Source: Campylobacter showae
Lineage (GTDB): Bacteria > Campylobacterota > Campylobacteria > Campylobacterales > Campylobacteraceae
Reading direction: 5' to 3'
NCBI RefSeq assembly: GCF_900573985.1
Contig: NZ_UWOK01000001.1
Coordinates: forward strand, 1,426,001 to 1,490,000
Length of the DNA stretch: 64,000 nucleotides
The notes beneath the pieces are model-generated. The model did no database searches. It saw only the letters and a program-made list of their open reading frames with translations, and was not told the DNA's origin. Made by a program: the position numbers and the translations under genes. Positions 8,817 through 17,416 of the stretch are shown one piece after another. Each line of letters opens with the position of its first letter. Position 1 is the first letter of the stretch.

Positions 8817-9461
8817 AATTTATCAAATTTAAATGCTTCCGTCTTTGTCACAAATACAAAATGCAAAAAAACGACCGTTAAATTCGGCGGATACAAAATT
8901 TACCAAATTAGAAAACCGGCTATTTAAAAACGTTTGCGGTTGTTTGAAAAAATAGGTTGCCGGCATCGTGACCGTAGTTACTGGTCTGAGTGCTGGTGAT
9001 AAAACCTGCGGGCAAGGCGCGAGGTATGGCGTCAAAATAATCTGCTGCTCGCATAGCGTCAGGCAGGCATCTGTGTTTTTGATGTCGGCAAATTTGCTCC
9101 AAAATAGTACGCGGTCGGCGGCAAGTTTGATCAAATTTAGTCGCCGCGACGAAAAACAGCCCAAATCGTATCGTGCACCATTTTAAGGCTTAACAAATTT
9201 AACCAAAATAACGATTCTCGTAAATTTGCCTCGCTCATATTGCAGTATCGCAAAAATTAACTTTTAGCATTTTTAAAGTGCGGGTTATGCCCAAAATCGG
9301 TCAAAATTGATAAATCCGTAAAAATTAAACAAAAACTTACAAGCCTGGTTGCTTCGTTTAATTTTAACTAAAGTCCGTTTGTGCTGCGCTTTGATAGCCC
9401 AAAAAGTTCGCAAAGCATCAAGCAAGGCCCGCGCAAAAGCCTAAATTCAAAGCTAAAAATG
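8817..9461. other. Long intergenic region before ribB, no confident gene
   Basis: About 645 bases. Open frames exist on both strands (a 111-codon frame on the minus strand at 8829-9164 and a 72-codon frame on the plus strand at 8968-9186). Neither has a good ribosome site or a product I recognise, and they overlap each other. I looked for an FMN riboswitch ahead of ribB and did not see its conserved core. Confidence 0.5.
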
Positions 9462-9467
9462 TATAAT
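9462..9467 (+). promoter_or_regulatory. Probable -10 element for ribB
   Basis: TATAAT at 9462-9467, 30 bases before the ATG at 9497, preceded by AT-rich sequence with no clear -35 box, as is usual in Campylobacter. Confidence 0.55.
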
Positions 9468-9496
9468 TATCCCAAATTTTTAAACAAGGAATAACA

Positions 9497-10507
9497 ATGG
9501 ATAGAGTAGAGCAGGCCATAAACGACATCAAAAACGGCAAAATGGTCGTAATGGTTGACGATGAGGATCGCGAAAACGAGGGCGATCTGGTATTTGCGGC
9601 GACGTTTAGCGACACGCAAAAGGTAAATTTCGCCATCACTCACGCAAAAGGCGTGCTGTGCCTCGCGCTAAACGAGGAGATCGCGCGTCGTCTTGATCTA
9701 AATTTGATGGTGGATAAAAACACATCCTGCCACGAGACGGCGTTTACAGTCACGATCGACGCCAAAAACACGACGACGGGCGTGAGCGCATACGAGCGCG
9801 ACGTCACGATCCGCCTGGCAGCCGATCCGATGTCAAAGCCGGAGGATTTCGTGCGACCTGGGCATATTTTCCCGCTCATCGCTAAAAAAGGCGGCGTGCT
9901 AAGCCGCACCGGACACACCGAAGGCTCGGTCGATCTATGCAAGCTTGCCGGTCTAACGCAAGCAGCCGTCATCTGCGAGATCGTAAAAGAGGACGGAAAT
10001 ATGGCTCGCAGACCCGATCTAGAGGCATTTTGCGAGAAATTTGGGCTAAATATGGTCTCGGTCTCCGAGCTCGTGCAGTACCGCCTAAAACACGAAAGCC
10101 TAATCGAGATAAAAGAAAAAAGCGCGGCTAAGATAGCTGGCTTTGACGCCCTAAAATGCGAGATACTAGATCACAAAGGCGAGCGCCACTATGCCTTTGT
10201 TTTTGGCGAGATAAAGGATAAAACCGCGGTCAAATTTCATCAAATTTCAAGCGACGTCGAGCTGCTATGCTCGGATAAATTTGACGACTTGCGAGACTCG
10301 CTTGAATATCTATCCAAAAACGGCGGCGTCGCGGTGTTTTTACAAGGCGAGGAGAAGTGCGGCGGACAGGTCAAGGATTACGGCATCGGCGCGCAAATTT
10401 TACACAAGCTAGGCGTCAGCCGGATCGAGCTTTTAAGCGCGAATAAAAACAAAGATTTCGTCGCATTAAAGGGCTTTGGGCTTGACATCGCGGGCTATAA
10501 AGAGTAA
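9497..10507 (+). CDS. ribB: 3,4-dihydroxy-2-butanone-4-phosphate synthase with degenerate RibA domain
   Basis: A 336-residue protein. Residues 1-205 are RibB, which turns ribulose 5-phosphate into the four-carbon riboflavin precursor: the acidic metal motif [12 protein letters not shown] (about 20-31) and the [14 protein letters not shown] motif are intact. Residues 206-336 align in position with GTP cyclohydrolase II but lack its three zinc cysteines (no C-x(10)-C-x-C) and its HSECLTGD motif; only the [12 protein letters not shown] segment survives. So this half is probably inactive, and a separate RibA is expected elsewhere in the genome, as in H. pylori. The 3' end overlaps the kinase start. 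Confidence 0.9.
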   Translation: MDRVEQAINDIKNGKMVVMVDDEDRENEGDLVFAATFSDTQKVNFAITHAKGVLCLALNEEIARRLDLNLMVDKNTSCHETAFTVTIDAKNTTTGVSAYERDVTIRLAADPMSKPEDFVRPGHIFPLIAKKGGVLSRTGHTEGSVDLCKLAGLTQAAVICEIVKEDGNMARRPDLEAFCEKFGLNMVSVSELVQYRLKHESLIEIKEKSAAKIAGFDALKCEILDHKGERHYAFVFGEIKDKTAVKFHQISSDVELLCSDKFDDLRDSLEYLSKNGGVAVFLQGEEKCGGQVKDYGIGAQILHKLGVSRIELLSANKNKDFVALKGFGLDIAGYKE

Positions 10508-11576
10508 CGCAAACGGGCCTAGCGAGGTCGCGCGAGCCTTTGCTAAGACGCTAAATTTGGGGCTTTTGTACGCGGACAAAAATGGCGTCATAAAATTTAT
10601 AAATAAAAAATTCGAGCGGATTTTCGCTCTGGCGCCCAAGGTTTTTTACGGAGCGAAATTTGACGAGATGATCGCTGCGGCGCAGGGGCTGGGCGAGCTA
10701 AAAAGCTTTAAAAATCTCAAAAATAGCCCGCTAAACTCGAGCGATTTTATAGTAAAAAAGAACCAAAAAAGCTACAGGCTAAACGTTTCAAACGTGCTTG
10801 AGGGCGGGGTGAAATTTGACGGATTTATCCTCGCGGTCACCGACGTCACGCACGAAAAGGAGCTAGAAAAAAAAGAGCTTGAGCATAGGCGCTCGGTGCT
10901 AGTTCACGCCAAAACCGCGCTGGTAGGCGAGATGATAAACTCCATCTCGCATCAGCAACGTCAACCTCTAAGCGCGATGGGGCTGTATCTGGATAATATC
11001 GAGGAATGCGCGCACGAGGGCGAATTTGAGCGCATACCGGCTCAAATCGCAGCCTGCAAAAAGAGCTTAAGGCTAATGGACGAAACGATAAAGGCGTTTA
11101 GAAATTTTTACGCCAGCGGTGAGGTGGCGGCAAAATTTGATCTCGTGAATATCATAAACGAGCTTATTTTGATAGTAAGACCCGAGCTAAACTCTCACGG
11201 CATCGAGCTAAATTTTGCTCACGGTGGCGGCAAATGCGAGCTAAAAAGCATCGCTAGCTACGTGAGGCAGATCTTGCTCTCTTTGCTCTCAAACGCCAAG
11301 GACGCGCTAGTTGAAAGCGGATGCGAAACGCCGCAAATTTTGATCGAGCTAAAGAGAGCGGGCGGGCTATTTTGCGTGAGCGTGAGCGATAACGGCGCCG
11401 GAGTGAAAGCGGATAGCGATGAGATTTTCGAGCCGTTTTTTACGACGAAAAATATGGGCACGGGCACGGGGCTAAACGTAGCTAGGGAGCTCGCCGTAAA
11501 AAAGCTAGGCGGCGCGCTGGAGCTTGAAAGTGCCGTAAATCCGACTAAATTTACGCTATTTTTAGGCGAAATTTAG
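10476..11576 (+). CDS. Soluble PAS-domain sensor histidine kinase
   Basis: About 366 residues with no transmembrane segment. A PAS domain covers about residues 25-125. The DHp helix has the epsilonproteobacterial H box ISHQQRQPL with phospho-acceptor His159. The catalytic domain has the N box LLSNAKDAL, G1 box SDNGAG, F box EPFFTTK and G2 box GTGTGLN. The start is uncertain: a TTG at 10476 lies inside the end of ribB, and no ATG or GTG occurs before the PAS domain, so 32 bases overlap. The partner is clearly the response regulator 65 bases downstream. The stimulus is unknown; a cytoplasmic PAS sensor suggests a redox or small-molecule cue. Confidence 0.85.
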   Translation: MGLTSRAIKSNANGPSEVARAFAKTLNLGLLYADKNGVIKFINKKFERIFALAPKVFYGAKFDEMIAAAQGLGELKSFKNLKNSPLNSSDFIVKKNQKSYRLNVSNVLEGGVKFDGFILAVTDVTHEKELEKKELEHRRSVLVHAKTALVGEMINSISHQQRQPLSAMGLYLDNIEECAHEGEFERIPAQIAACKKSLRLMDETIKAFRNFYASGEVAAKFDLVNIINELILIVRPELNSHGIELNFAHGGGKCELKSIASYVRQILLSLLSNAKDALVESGCETPQILIELKRAGGLFCVSVSDNGAGVKADSDEIFEPFFTTKNMGTGTGLNVARELAVKKLGGALELESAVNPTKFTLFLGEI

Positions 11577-11641
11577 GCGAGGCGATAAATTTGAAAATTA
11601 GTTTTAGGAATTAAGAACCACAAGTAAGAAACGAGGCCAGC

Positions 11642-12369
11642 GTGTATAGCAAAATAAAAAATATCTTAAACGGCATAAATTTGCTCATCGTCGAGGATGA
11701 CGAGAGCCTGCGCGAGAGTATCAAAATATCGGTCGAAAACTATGTAAGCGAGGTTTACGCCTGCGCAAACGCAAAAGAGGCGCTGGAAGTTTTTGAAGCA
11801 AAGGACGTAAATTTGGTGCTTTCTGATATCAATATGCCGCACATGAACGGTCTTGAGATGGCGGCTCGTATAAGGGGCTGGATAAAGACGTGCCTATTAT
11901 ATTTCTTACTGCATACGGTAACGACGAGAACATGCTTAGCGCGATAGAGCTAGGAAGCTTTGGCGTGCTAAAAAAGCCGTTTGAAAAGCGCGATCTAATC
12001 ATGCAAATGAGCTTTGCGGCGAATAAATTTAAAAATGATTTTGCCCAGGTCGATCTAAAAAACGGCTTTAAATTTAACGCCTTTAGCAGGCAGCTAACAA
12101 AGGACGGCCGGCCCGTGGCGCTAACTAAAAAAGAGCAAAATTTACTCCATCTTTTTCTAAAAAATCAGGGACGCGTCGTGAGCTTTGAGATGATCGAGGC
12201 GTGCGTCTGGCAGGATGGCAGCTGCACGACCGACGCGATACGAAGCTTTGTCTATAAACTACGCAAAAAACTCTACCCAGAACTCATCCAAAACGCGCAG
12301 GGCAGCGGATATGCGCTTGTCCTAGCCGAGCAAAATCAACGAACCGTGAGTCAAACGAGCTATATCTGA
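11642..12369 (+). pseudogene. OmpR-family response regulator, interrupted by a 1-base frameshift
   Basis: The receiver domain starts at GTG 11642: acidic pair at residues 19-20, phospho-acceptor Asp62 in LVLSDINMP. It runs in frame to IRG at about 11875. The rest of the receiver (DVPIIFLTAYG, LKKPFE) and a complete winged-helix DNA-binding domain continue to 12369 in the -1 frame. Adding one G to the GGGG run at 11874-11877 restores a normal protein of about 242 residues with no other defect. The first frame alone stops after 101 codons. Either the gene is broken in this strain, the base is a sequencing error, or the frame is recovered in some cells. It is the expected partner of the upstream kinase. 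Confidence 0.85.
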
Positions 12370-12588
12370 GGCAAGACGGCTTAATCAAAAATTCATAGTT
12401 TAAATACAAAATGCGGCGCTTTTAAATTTGGCGTCTGCAAAGACCGCAATGATAAATTTAATACAAAACTCGGCGATTATAATCCGTTTAAAATTTACGT
12501 TTTATTAAAAGCGTAAATTCAGCATAAATTAAAATTTAAGTCGTAAAATGCGAATTGCTAATTTTAAAATCAACTTTAAGGAGAAAAT

Positions 12589-13515
12589 ATGCAAATAAAT
12601 TCGCAAGAAGTCACGCAGGCGCCGGGCAATAACACCGTCTTTCAAACTTGGTTGCTAAGCGGCGACGAAAACGCCTGTAAAAAGGGCTTTGAGAGGCTTT
12701 GCGCTTTGGTTGTAAATTTAAACAAAACGGCTAAAGTAAGGTTTGGCGCGGAGGCGAACGTAAACTGCGTAATCGGCATCGGGCGCGACGCGTGGCTAAA
12801 ACTAGGACTCCCGCAACCGCTACCAAAAGAGCTTGTAAATTTTAAAGCGATAAAAGGCGACAAGCACGAAGCCGTAAGCACCGCGGGCGATATCCATGTG
12901 CATATTAGGGCGCTTGATGCGGCGGATTGCTTTGATATGGCGCAAAATATAAAGGCCGAGCTTTTTAAATTTGCCAAGCTCGCAGACGAAACTCAGGGTT
13001 TTAAATACCACGACGGCAGGGCGATCATCGGCTTTGTAGACGGTACGGAAAATCCAAACGGCGAGGATAGAGATTATTTTGCCAAAGTCGGTGACGAGGA
13101 TGCGAAATTTAAGGGCGGAAGCTATGTGTTTGTACAAAAATATAAACACAAAATGAGAGAGTGGAATGCAGCTAGCGTGAGCGAGCAAGAAAAGGTTATC
13201 GGCCGCACTAAGGCAGACGATATCGAGATGAGCGAGGATGAAAAGCCTAGCAACTCGCACTCCGCCGCGGCAAACGTAGGAGATGATAAAAAAGTCGTTC
13301 GCGGAAATATGCCTTTTGTCGAGGGGAGCGTGACGGGGACGTACTTTATCGCGTATGCTAGCACGTTTTCGACGGTTGAAGCGATGCTAAATAAGATGTT
13401 TATCGGCGAGCCGCGCGGCAACTATGATAGATTGCTTGATTTTAGTACGGCGATGACCGGAGCGCTCTTTTTCGCGCCTACTTTTGATATGCTCTCAAGC
13501 TATAGCGCGGAGTAG
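12589..13515 (+). CDS. DyP-type haem peroxidase (YfeX-like)
   Basis: A 308-residue dye-decolorising peroxidase using hydrogen peroxide. It has the GxxDG signature as GFVDGTENP (148-156, Asp151 distal), the proximal haem ligand His224 in NSHS, and the distal Arg238 in VRGNMPF. There is no Tat or Sec signal, so it is cytoplasmic, and no encapsulin-targeting tail or encapsulin gene is near. The length fits the B-type/YfeX group. Start ATG 12589 has an AAGGAG site. It stands alone between the two-component genes and the reductase operon. Confidence 0.93.
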   Translation: MQINSQEVTQAPGNNTVFQTWLLSGDENACKKGFERLCALVVNLNKTAKVRFGAEANVNCVIGIGRDAWLKLGLPQPLPKELVNFKAIKGDKHEAVSTAGDIHVHIRALDAADCFDMAQNIKAELFKFAKLADETQGFKYHDGRAIIGFVDGTENPNGEDRDYFAKVGDEDAKFKGGSYVFVQKYKHKMREWNAASVSEQEKVIGRTKADDIEMSEDEKPSNSHSAAANVGDDKKVVRGNMPFVEGSVTGTYFIAYASTFSTVEAMLNKMFIGEPRGNYDRLLDFSTAMTGALFFAPTFDMLSSYSAE

Positions 13516-13721
13516 GATTTTTGGCCCGCGAACCCTCCTAAATTTCGGGCGTTTTGCGGGCTACTGCTTTAAATTTTACTTTTAACAACCTTGCCTAATT
13601 CGCTTTTAAAATTTAAAACCGAGATTAGTATTTTTTCGTAAGTTTTTACCGCTAAATTTGCAAATTTTGCTTGCAAATTTACGGCATGAACCGCGCAAAT
13701 ATAAAATTATATTTTCATAAA

Positions 13722-13753
13722 ATCATACTTTCATCATACTTTTCTTATATAAT
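13722..13753 (+). promoter_or_regulatory. Promoter with two 11-bp direct repeats ahead of the cytochrome gene
   Basis: TATAAT at 13748-13753 is 30 bases before the ATG. Over the -35 region lie two direct copies of ATCATACTTT starting at 13722 and 13733, exactly 11 bases apart. Tandem 11-bp repeats here are the usual binding layout for OmpR/PhoB-type activators. The regulator is not identified. Confidence 0.5.
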
Positions 13754-13783
13754 CCTTTTACATCTTAAATTTAAGGGAGCAAA

Positions 13784-14362
13784 ATGAAAAAAATCCTACT
13801 ATCAAGCTTGCTAGCCTGTTCGCTATTTGCGGCGGGCGAGGTGTATAGCCCGTCGGTAAAAGACGTTTACGCCGATGCGACGTCGCAAAAAAGCATAGGT
13901 AGGCTCTTGCCGACTAATGCCGTAAAAATACTAGCGAACGAGGGCGACCGCGTGAAAATCTCCGTTAAAGGCTACCAAAATCCCGCCGTTAGCAACGTCG
14001 TTTACTTTAGCGACTCCGAGCGCGTCATCGCCGTGGCGTTTGCCAAAACCGCGACGCCTGAGATCAAGGTTGTAAAAAAGGGCGCTAACGGCAAATGGGA
14101 CGAGGTCGAGACTGTGGTCTATGCGCAAAAAGACGGCTTTACGAGCGATCTAGGCGGGCTTTTTGCTAAGGGCGGCGAGATTTACAAAGAGAGCTGCGGA
14201 GTGTGTCATTCGCTACATCAAACCACGCACTACAAGGCAAATCAGTGGCCTAACCTGCTAAAATCGATGATCGCGCGAACGGCAATCGACAAAGACGACG
14301 AGTGGCTGGTAATACAGTACTTGCAAAAGCACTCTGCCGACGTGAACGTGGCGAAAAAGTAA
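13784..14362 (+). CDS. Periplasmic monohaem cytochrome c (TorC-like partner of the reductase)
   Basis: A 192-residue protein with a Sec signal peptide (residues 1-17, ends LFAAG) and one CXXCH haem site, CGVCH (Cys138, Cys141, His142), in the C-terminal half. The N-terminal half (20-125) is a beta-rich domain without haem. C. jejuni has the same arrangement, a monohaem cytochrome next to the Tat-exported S-/N-oxide reductase (Cj0265c/Cj0264c); this protein would pass electrons to that enzyme. It differs from the pentahaem TorC of E. coli. ATG at 13784 follows AAGGGAG. Confidence 0.87.
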   Translation: MKKILLSSLLACSLFAAGEVYSPSVKDVYADATSQKSIGRLLPTNAVKILANEGDRVKISVKGYQNPAVSNVVYFSDSERVIAVAFAKTATPEIKVVKKGANGKWDEVETVVYAQKDGFTSDLGGLFAKGGEIYKESCGVCHSLHQTTHYKANQWPNLLKSMIARTAIDKDDEWLVIQYLQKHSADVNVAKK

Positions 14363-14684
14363 AAAGCGGTGCGTAAATTTGACGAGGATTTACGCCTGGT
14401 GCGCTCCCAAACGGACGAGATTTGCGGGAGCTAGATTTTTATAAAAGCCGTTTTTTTAAACGCCGAATTTGAAGGTTCGGCGGATGGTAAATTTAGCGCG
14501 TAAGACGAGATGCGCGCTAAATTTGAGCGGCAGCTTTGCGGGCTAGGTTGCGCGAACGAGGCTTTTAGCCGTCAAATTTGACTCGCTGGACTAGAAAGCG
14601 GTCAAATTTGAGCGTAAAAGCTTAAATTTGAGTCCGTGCAAAAGACCGGCTTTGCCAGTTTGTGAAGTAAATTTTAACAGGGTA
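14363..14684. other. Spacer between cytochrome and reductase genes with two inverted repeats
   Basis: No gene is seen. Two strong inverted repeats are present: GCGTAAAT/ATTTACGC (14371-14378 with 14388-14395) just after the cytochrome stop, and AAATTTAGCGCG/CGCGCTAAATTT (14489-14500 with 14513-14524). Neither is followed by a T tract. They may attenuate or process the transcript between the two genes. Confidence 0.5.
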
Positions 14685-14762
14685 CCCTACGCAGTAGGGA
14701 CTTTAGGTGGGTGCAGGGAGCGCTTGCGCTTCCGCTCGGAGGTCGGATTTTATTCGACCGAG
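14685..14762 (+). promoter_or_regulatory. Structured leader upstream of the reductase gene
   Basis: Three successive stem-loops fit into 78 bases ending 21 bases before the ATG: CCCTAC/GTAGGG (14685-14690, 14694-14699), a GCGC-type stem around 14719-14733, and CTCGG...CCGAG enclosing TCG/CGA (about 14735-14762). The composition is far more GC-rich than nearby spacers. I do not recognise it as a known riboswitch class. Confidence 0.4.
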
Positions 14763-14783
14763 AAATAAAAATAGGAGAGAAAA

Positions 14784-17342
14784 ATGAACCTACAAAGACG
14801 AAATGTATTAAAAGGCGGAGCGGCTCTTGCGGCAGCTCCTTTGTTTTCTAGCGTAACGGCGTCAAATTTACTCGGCGCCGAGCTAAATACGGCAAACGTA
14901 CGTAACGGCGAGGTGCTAACAGCTGCTCACTGGGGCATGCTAAAAGTTAGCGTCAAAGACGGCAAGATCGTAAAATCAGAGCCGTTTCAAAAAACGAGCG
15001 AAGTGTATAATCCGCTGCAGCACTACACCGCCGATATGGTCTATAAATCACGTATAAAATACCCAATGGTACGCAAAAGCTACCTAGAAAATCCGGATTC
15101 GCCAAAGCCTGAGCTAAGAGGTAAGGACGGCTGGGTACGCGTACGCTACGAAGACGCGATAAAACTAGTAGCTAGAGAGCTAAAAAAGACTAGAAAGCAA
15201 AAGGGGCTAGAGGGCGTGTTTGCGGGTAGCTACGGCTGGAAATCAAGCGGTAACGTGCATAACTCGAGAATTTTACTTCATAGATTTATGAACCTTAGCG
15301 GCGGATTCGTGGGGTCTCTGGGCGATTATTCTACGGGAGCTAGCCAGGTCATCATGCCTCACGTCGTGGGCAGCATCGAGGTATATGAGCAGCAGACCAG
15401 CTGGCCTGTGGTACTAGAAAACTCAAAAGTAGTCGTCATTTGGGGTGCAAACCCGGTGGCAACCCTTCGCATAGCGTGGACAAGCACCGACGAGCAGGGC
15501 TTTAAGTACTTTGAAGAGCTAAAAAAACGCAGCGACATAAAAGTCATAATAATCGACCCTATAAGAAGCGAAACGGCGCAGTACTTTGATAAGGCCGAGT
15601 GGATCGCTCCGGTGCCAAACACCGACACTGCGATGATGCTAGGCATGATGCACTACCTATACGAGAGCGGCAAATACGATAAAAACTTCATCGAAACCTA
15701 TACGAGTGGCTTTGATAAATTCCTGCCGTATCTGCTCGGTAAAACCGACGGCACGCCTAAAAATTTGGAGTGGGCAAGCAAAATTTGCGGCCTAAAAGCA
15801 AGCCTCATAAAAGAGCTTGCGGACACTTTCTGCGCTAACCGCACGATGATAATGAGCGGTTGGGGTATGCAGCGCGCGCATCACGGCGAGCAGCCGCACT
15901 GGGCGATGGTAACTTTGGCGGCTATGCTAGGACAGATCGGGCTTCCGGGCGGAGGTTTTGGCCTTAGCTACCACTACTCAAACGGCGGCGCTCCGACTTG
16001 CAAAGGCGCAGTCATCGGCGGCGTAAATAGCGCAAGCGTGGGTAAATTTAACGACGAGGGCGAGTTTATCGGTACCGATAGCGGAGAATTTGACGCAAAC
16101 GGCCGCTTCGTTGCTAAGGCTGCAGCGGTTGCGGGTACGGGTCAAAGCTGGCTGCAAAAGGCGACTCATTATGCATTCCCGGTCGCTCGTATAGCAGACG
16201 CTCTGCTAAATCCTGGCAAAGTGATCGATCACAACGGCAAGAAAATCACGTATCCTGATATCGACTTTATCTACTGGGTCGGCGGCAATCCTTTGGCTCA
16301 TCATCAAGAGACGAACCGCCTGCTAGAAGCGTGGCGCAAACCTCGCACGGTAGTCGTAAACGAGGCATACTGGACGCCGACTGCTAAGATGGCCGATATC
16401 GTATTTCCAACCACAACCGCATACGAGCGCAACGACGTCACGATGACGGGCGACTACTCAAATATGAACATCGTGCCGATGAAGCAAGTTGTGGAAAAAT
16501 ACGCCGAAGCGCGCGATGATTATCAAATTTTTACCGATCTTTGCAAGGCGTACGCTAAAAATTTAGTCGTAGCCTACACTGACAACGGCAAGGATGAATT
16601 TGACTGGATAAAAGAGTACTACGGCGCGGCGTACGAGCAGGTCAAGGCTATACCTGATTTTGAAACCGATATGAAGCCGTTTGAGGAGTTTTGGAATGAA
16701 AATAAGCCGGTAACTTTTGCCTCGACGCCTGAGAGCGATACGTGGGTGAGATTTGGCGAGTTTAGAGAGGATCCGGTGCTAAATCCGCTAGGAACGCCAA
16801 GCGGCCTAATCGAAATTTACTCCGAAACCATCGAGAAAATGGGCTATGACGACTGCGGCGCGCATCCGATGTGGTTTGAGCCGATCGAGTGGCTAGGTAT
16901 GAAAGATAAACCTGCCGAGCTACACATGCTAAGCCCGCATCCGACCGATCGCCTCCACTCGCAGCTAAACCAAACCTCTCTGCGCGAAAACTACGCGATC
17001 GCAAACCGCGAGCCGATCTGGATACACCCTAAAGACGCCGCGAAAAAAGGTATCAAAACGGGCGATTTGGTTAGGGTATTTAACGCGCGCGGCGAAGTGC
17101 TAGCGGGTGCCTTGGTGACGCAAGATATCAAAGAGGGCGTCGTTAAGCTCGCTGAGGGCGTATGGTACGACGGATTTGACGCGGGTCTTTGCAAAAACGG
17201 CTCGCCAAATGTGCTAACTATTGATATCCCGACTAGCAAGCTAGCTAACGGCAACATCAGCCACACCGCGCTTGTAAATATCGAGAAATTTACGGGTAAG
17301 GCGCCTGAGCTAACGGCGTTTAGCGATCCGAAATTCGCTTAA
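14784..17342 (+). CDS. torA: Tat-exported molybdopterin S-/N-oxide reductase (TorA/DorA/BisC family)
   Basis: An 852-residue bis-MGD enzyme of the DMSO/TMAO reductase family, reducing S- or N-oxides in the periplasm as terminal electron acceptors. The twin-arginine signal LQRRNVLKGG is at residues 3-12. There is no N-terminal iron-sulfur cysteine motif, as expected for this subfamily. The serine molybdenum ligand is Ser183 in DYSTGASQ, and the tryptophan/tyrosine pair is in SYGWKS (Tyr150, Trp152), 31 residues before the serine, the same spacing as Trp116-Ser147 of Rhodobacter DMSO reductase. VYEQQT follows. Electrons probably come from the upstream cytochrome. ATG at 14784 has AGGAGAG. Confidence 0.92.
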   Translation: MNLQRRNVLKGGAALAAAPLFSSVTASNLLGAELNTANVRNGEVLTAAHWGMLKVSVKDGKIVKSEPFQKTSEVYNPLQHYTADMVYKSRIKYPMVRKSYLENPDSPKPELRGKDGWVRVRYEDAIKLVARELKKTRKQKGLEGVFAGSYGWKSSGNVHNSRILLHRFMNLSGGFVGSLGDYSTGASQVIMPHVVGSIEVYEQQTSWPVVLENSKVVVIWGANPVATLRIAWTSTDEQGFKYFEELKKRSDIKVIIIDPIRSETAQYFDKAEWIAPVPNTDTAMMLGMMHYLYESGKYDKNFIETYTSGFDKFLPYLLGKTDGTPKNLEWASKICGLKASLIKELADTFCANRTMIMSGWGMQRAHHGEQPHWAMVTLAAMLGQIGLPGGGFGLSYHYSNGGAPTCKGAVIGGVNSASVGKFNDEGEFIGTDSGEFDANGRFVAKAAAVAGTGQSWLQKATHYAFPVARIADALLNPGKVIDHNGKKITYPDIDFIYWVGGNPLAHHQETNRLLEAWRKPRTVVVNEAYWTPTAKMADIVFPTTTAYERNDVTMTGDYSNMNIVPMKQVVEKYAEARDDYQIFTDLCKAYAKNLVVAYTDNGKDEFDWIKEYYGAAYEQVKAIPDFETDMKPFEEFWNENKPVTFASTPESDTWVRFGEFREDPVLNPLGTPSGLIEIYSETIEKMGYDDCGAHPMWFEPIEWLGMKDKPAELHMLSPHPTDRLHSQLNQTSLRENYAIANREPIWIHPKDAAKKGIKTGDLVRVFNARGEVLAGALVTQDIKEGVVKLAEGVWYDGFDAGLCKNGSPNVLTIDIPTSKLANGNISHTALVNIEKFTGKAPELTAFSDPKFA

Positions 17343-17386
17343 ATTTGAGGCTGCAAGATAAAATCTGCGTCTTAAATTTGATAAAA

Positions 17387-17416
17387 CCTCGCCGGGTTAA
17401 ATTTGACTCGGCGAGG
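17387..17416 (+). terminator. Probable terminator after torA
   Basis: CCTCGCCG (17387-17394) pairs with CGGCGAGG (17409-17416) around a 14-base loop, 45 bases past the stop, followed by CGTTT. Confidence 0.5.

Noticed and set aside
8829..9186. Overlapping open frames on both strands before ribB
   Set aside because: No ribosome sites, no recognisable domains, and mutual overlap; listed only as intergenic content.
9190..9496. FMN riboswitch upstream of ribB
   Set aside because: I searched the leader by eye for the conserved FMN core and did not find it; the -10 is only 30 bases before the ATG, leaving no room.
12589..13515. Encapsulin-loaded DyP peroxidase
   Set aside because: No encapsulin shell gene nearby and no C-terminal loading peptide on the peroxidase.
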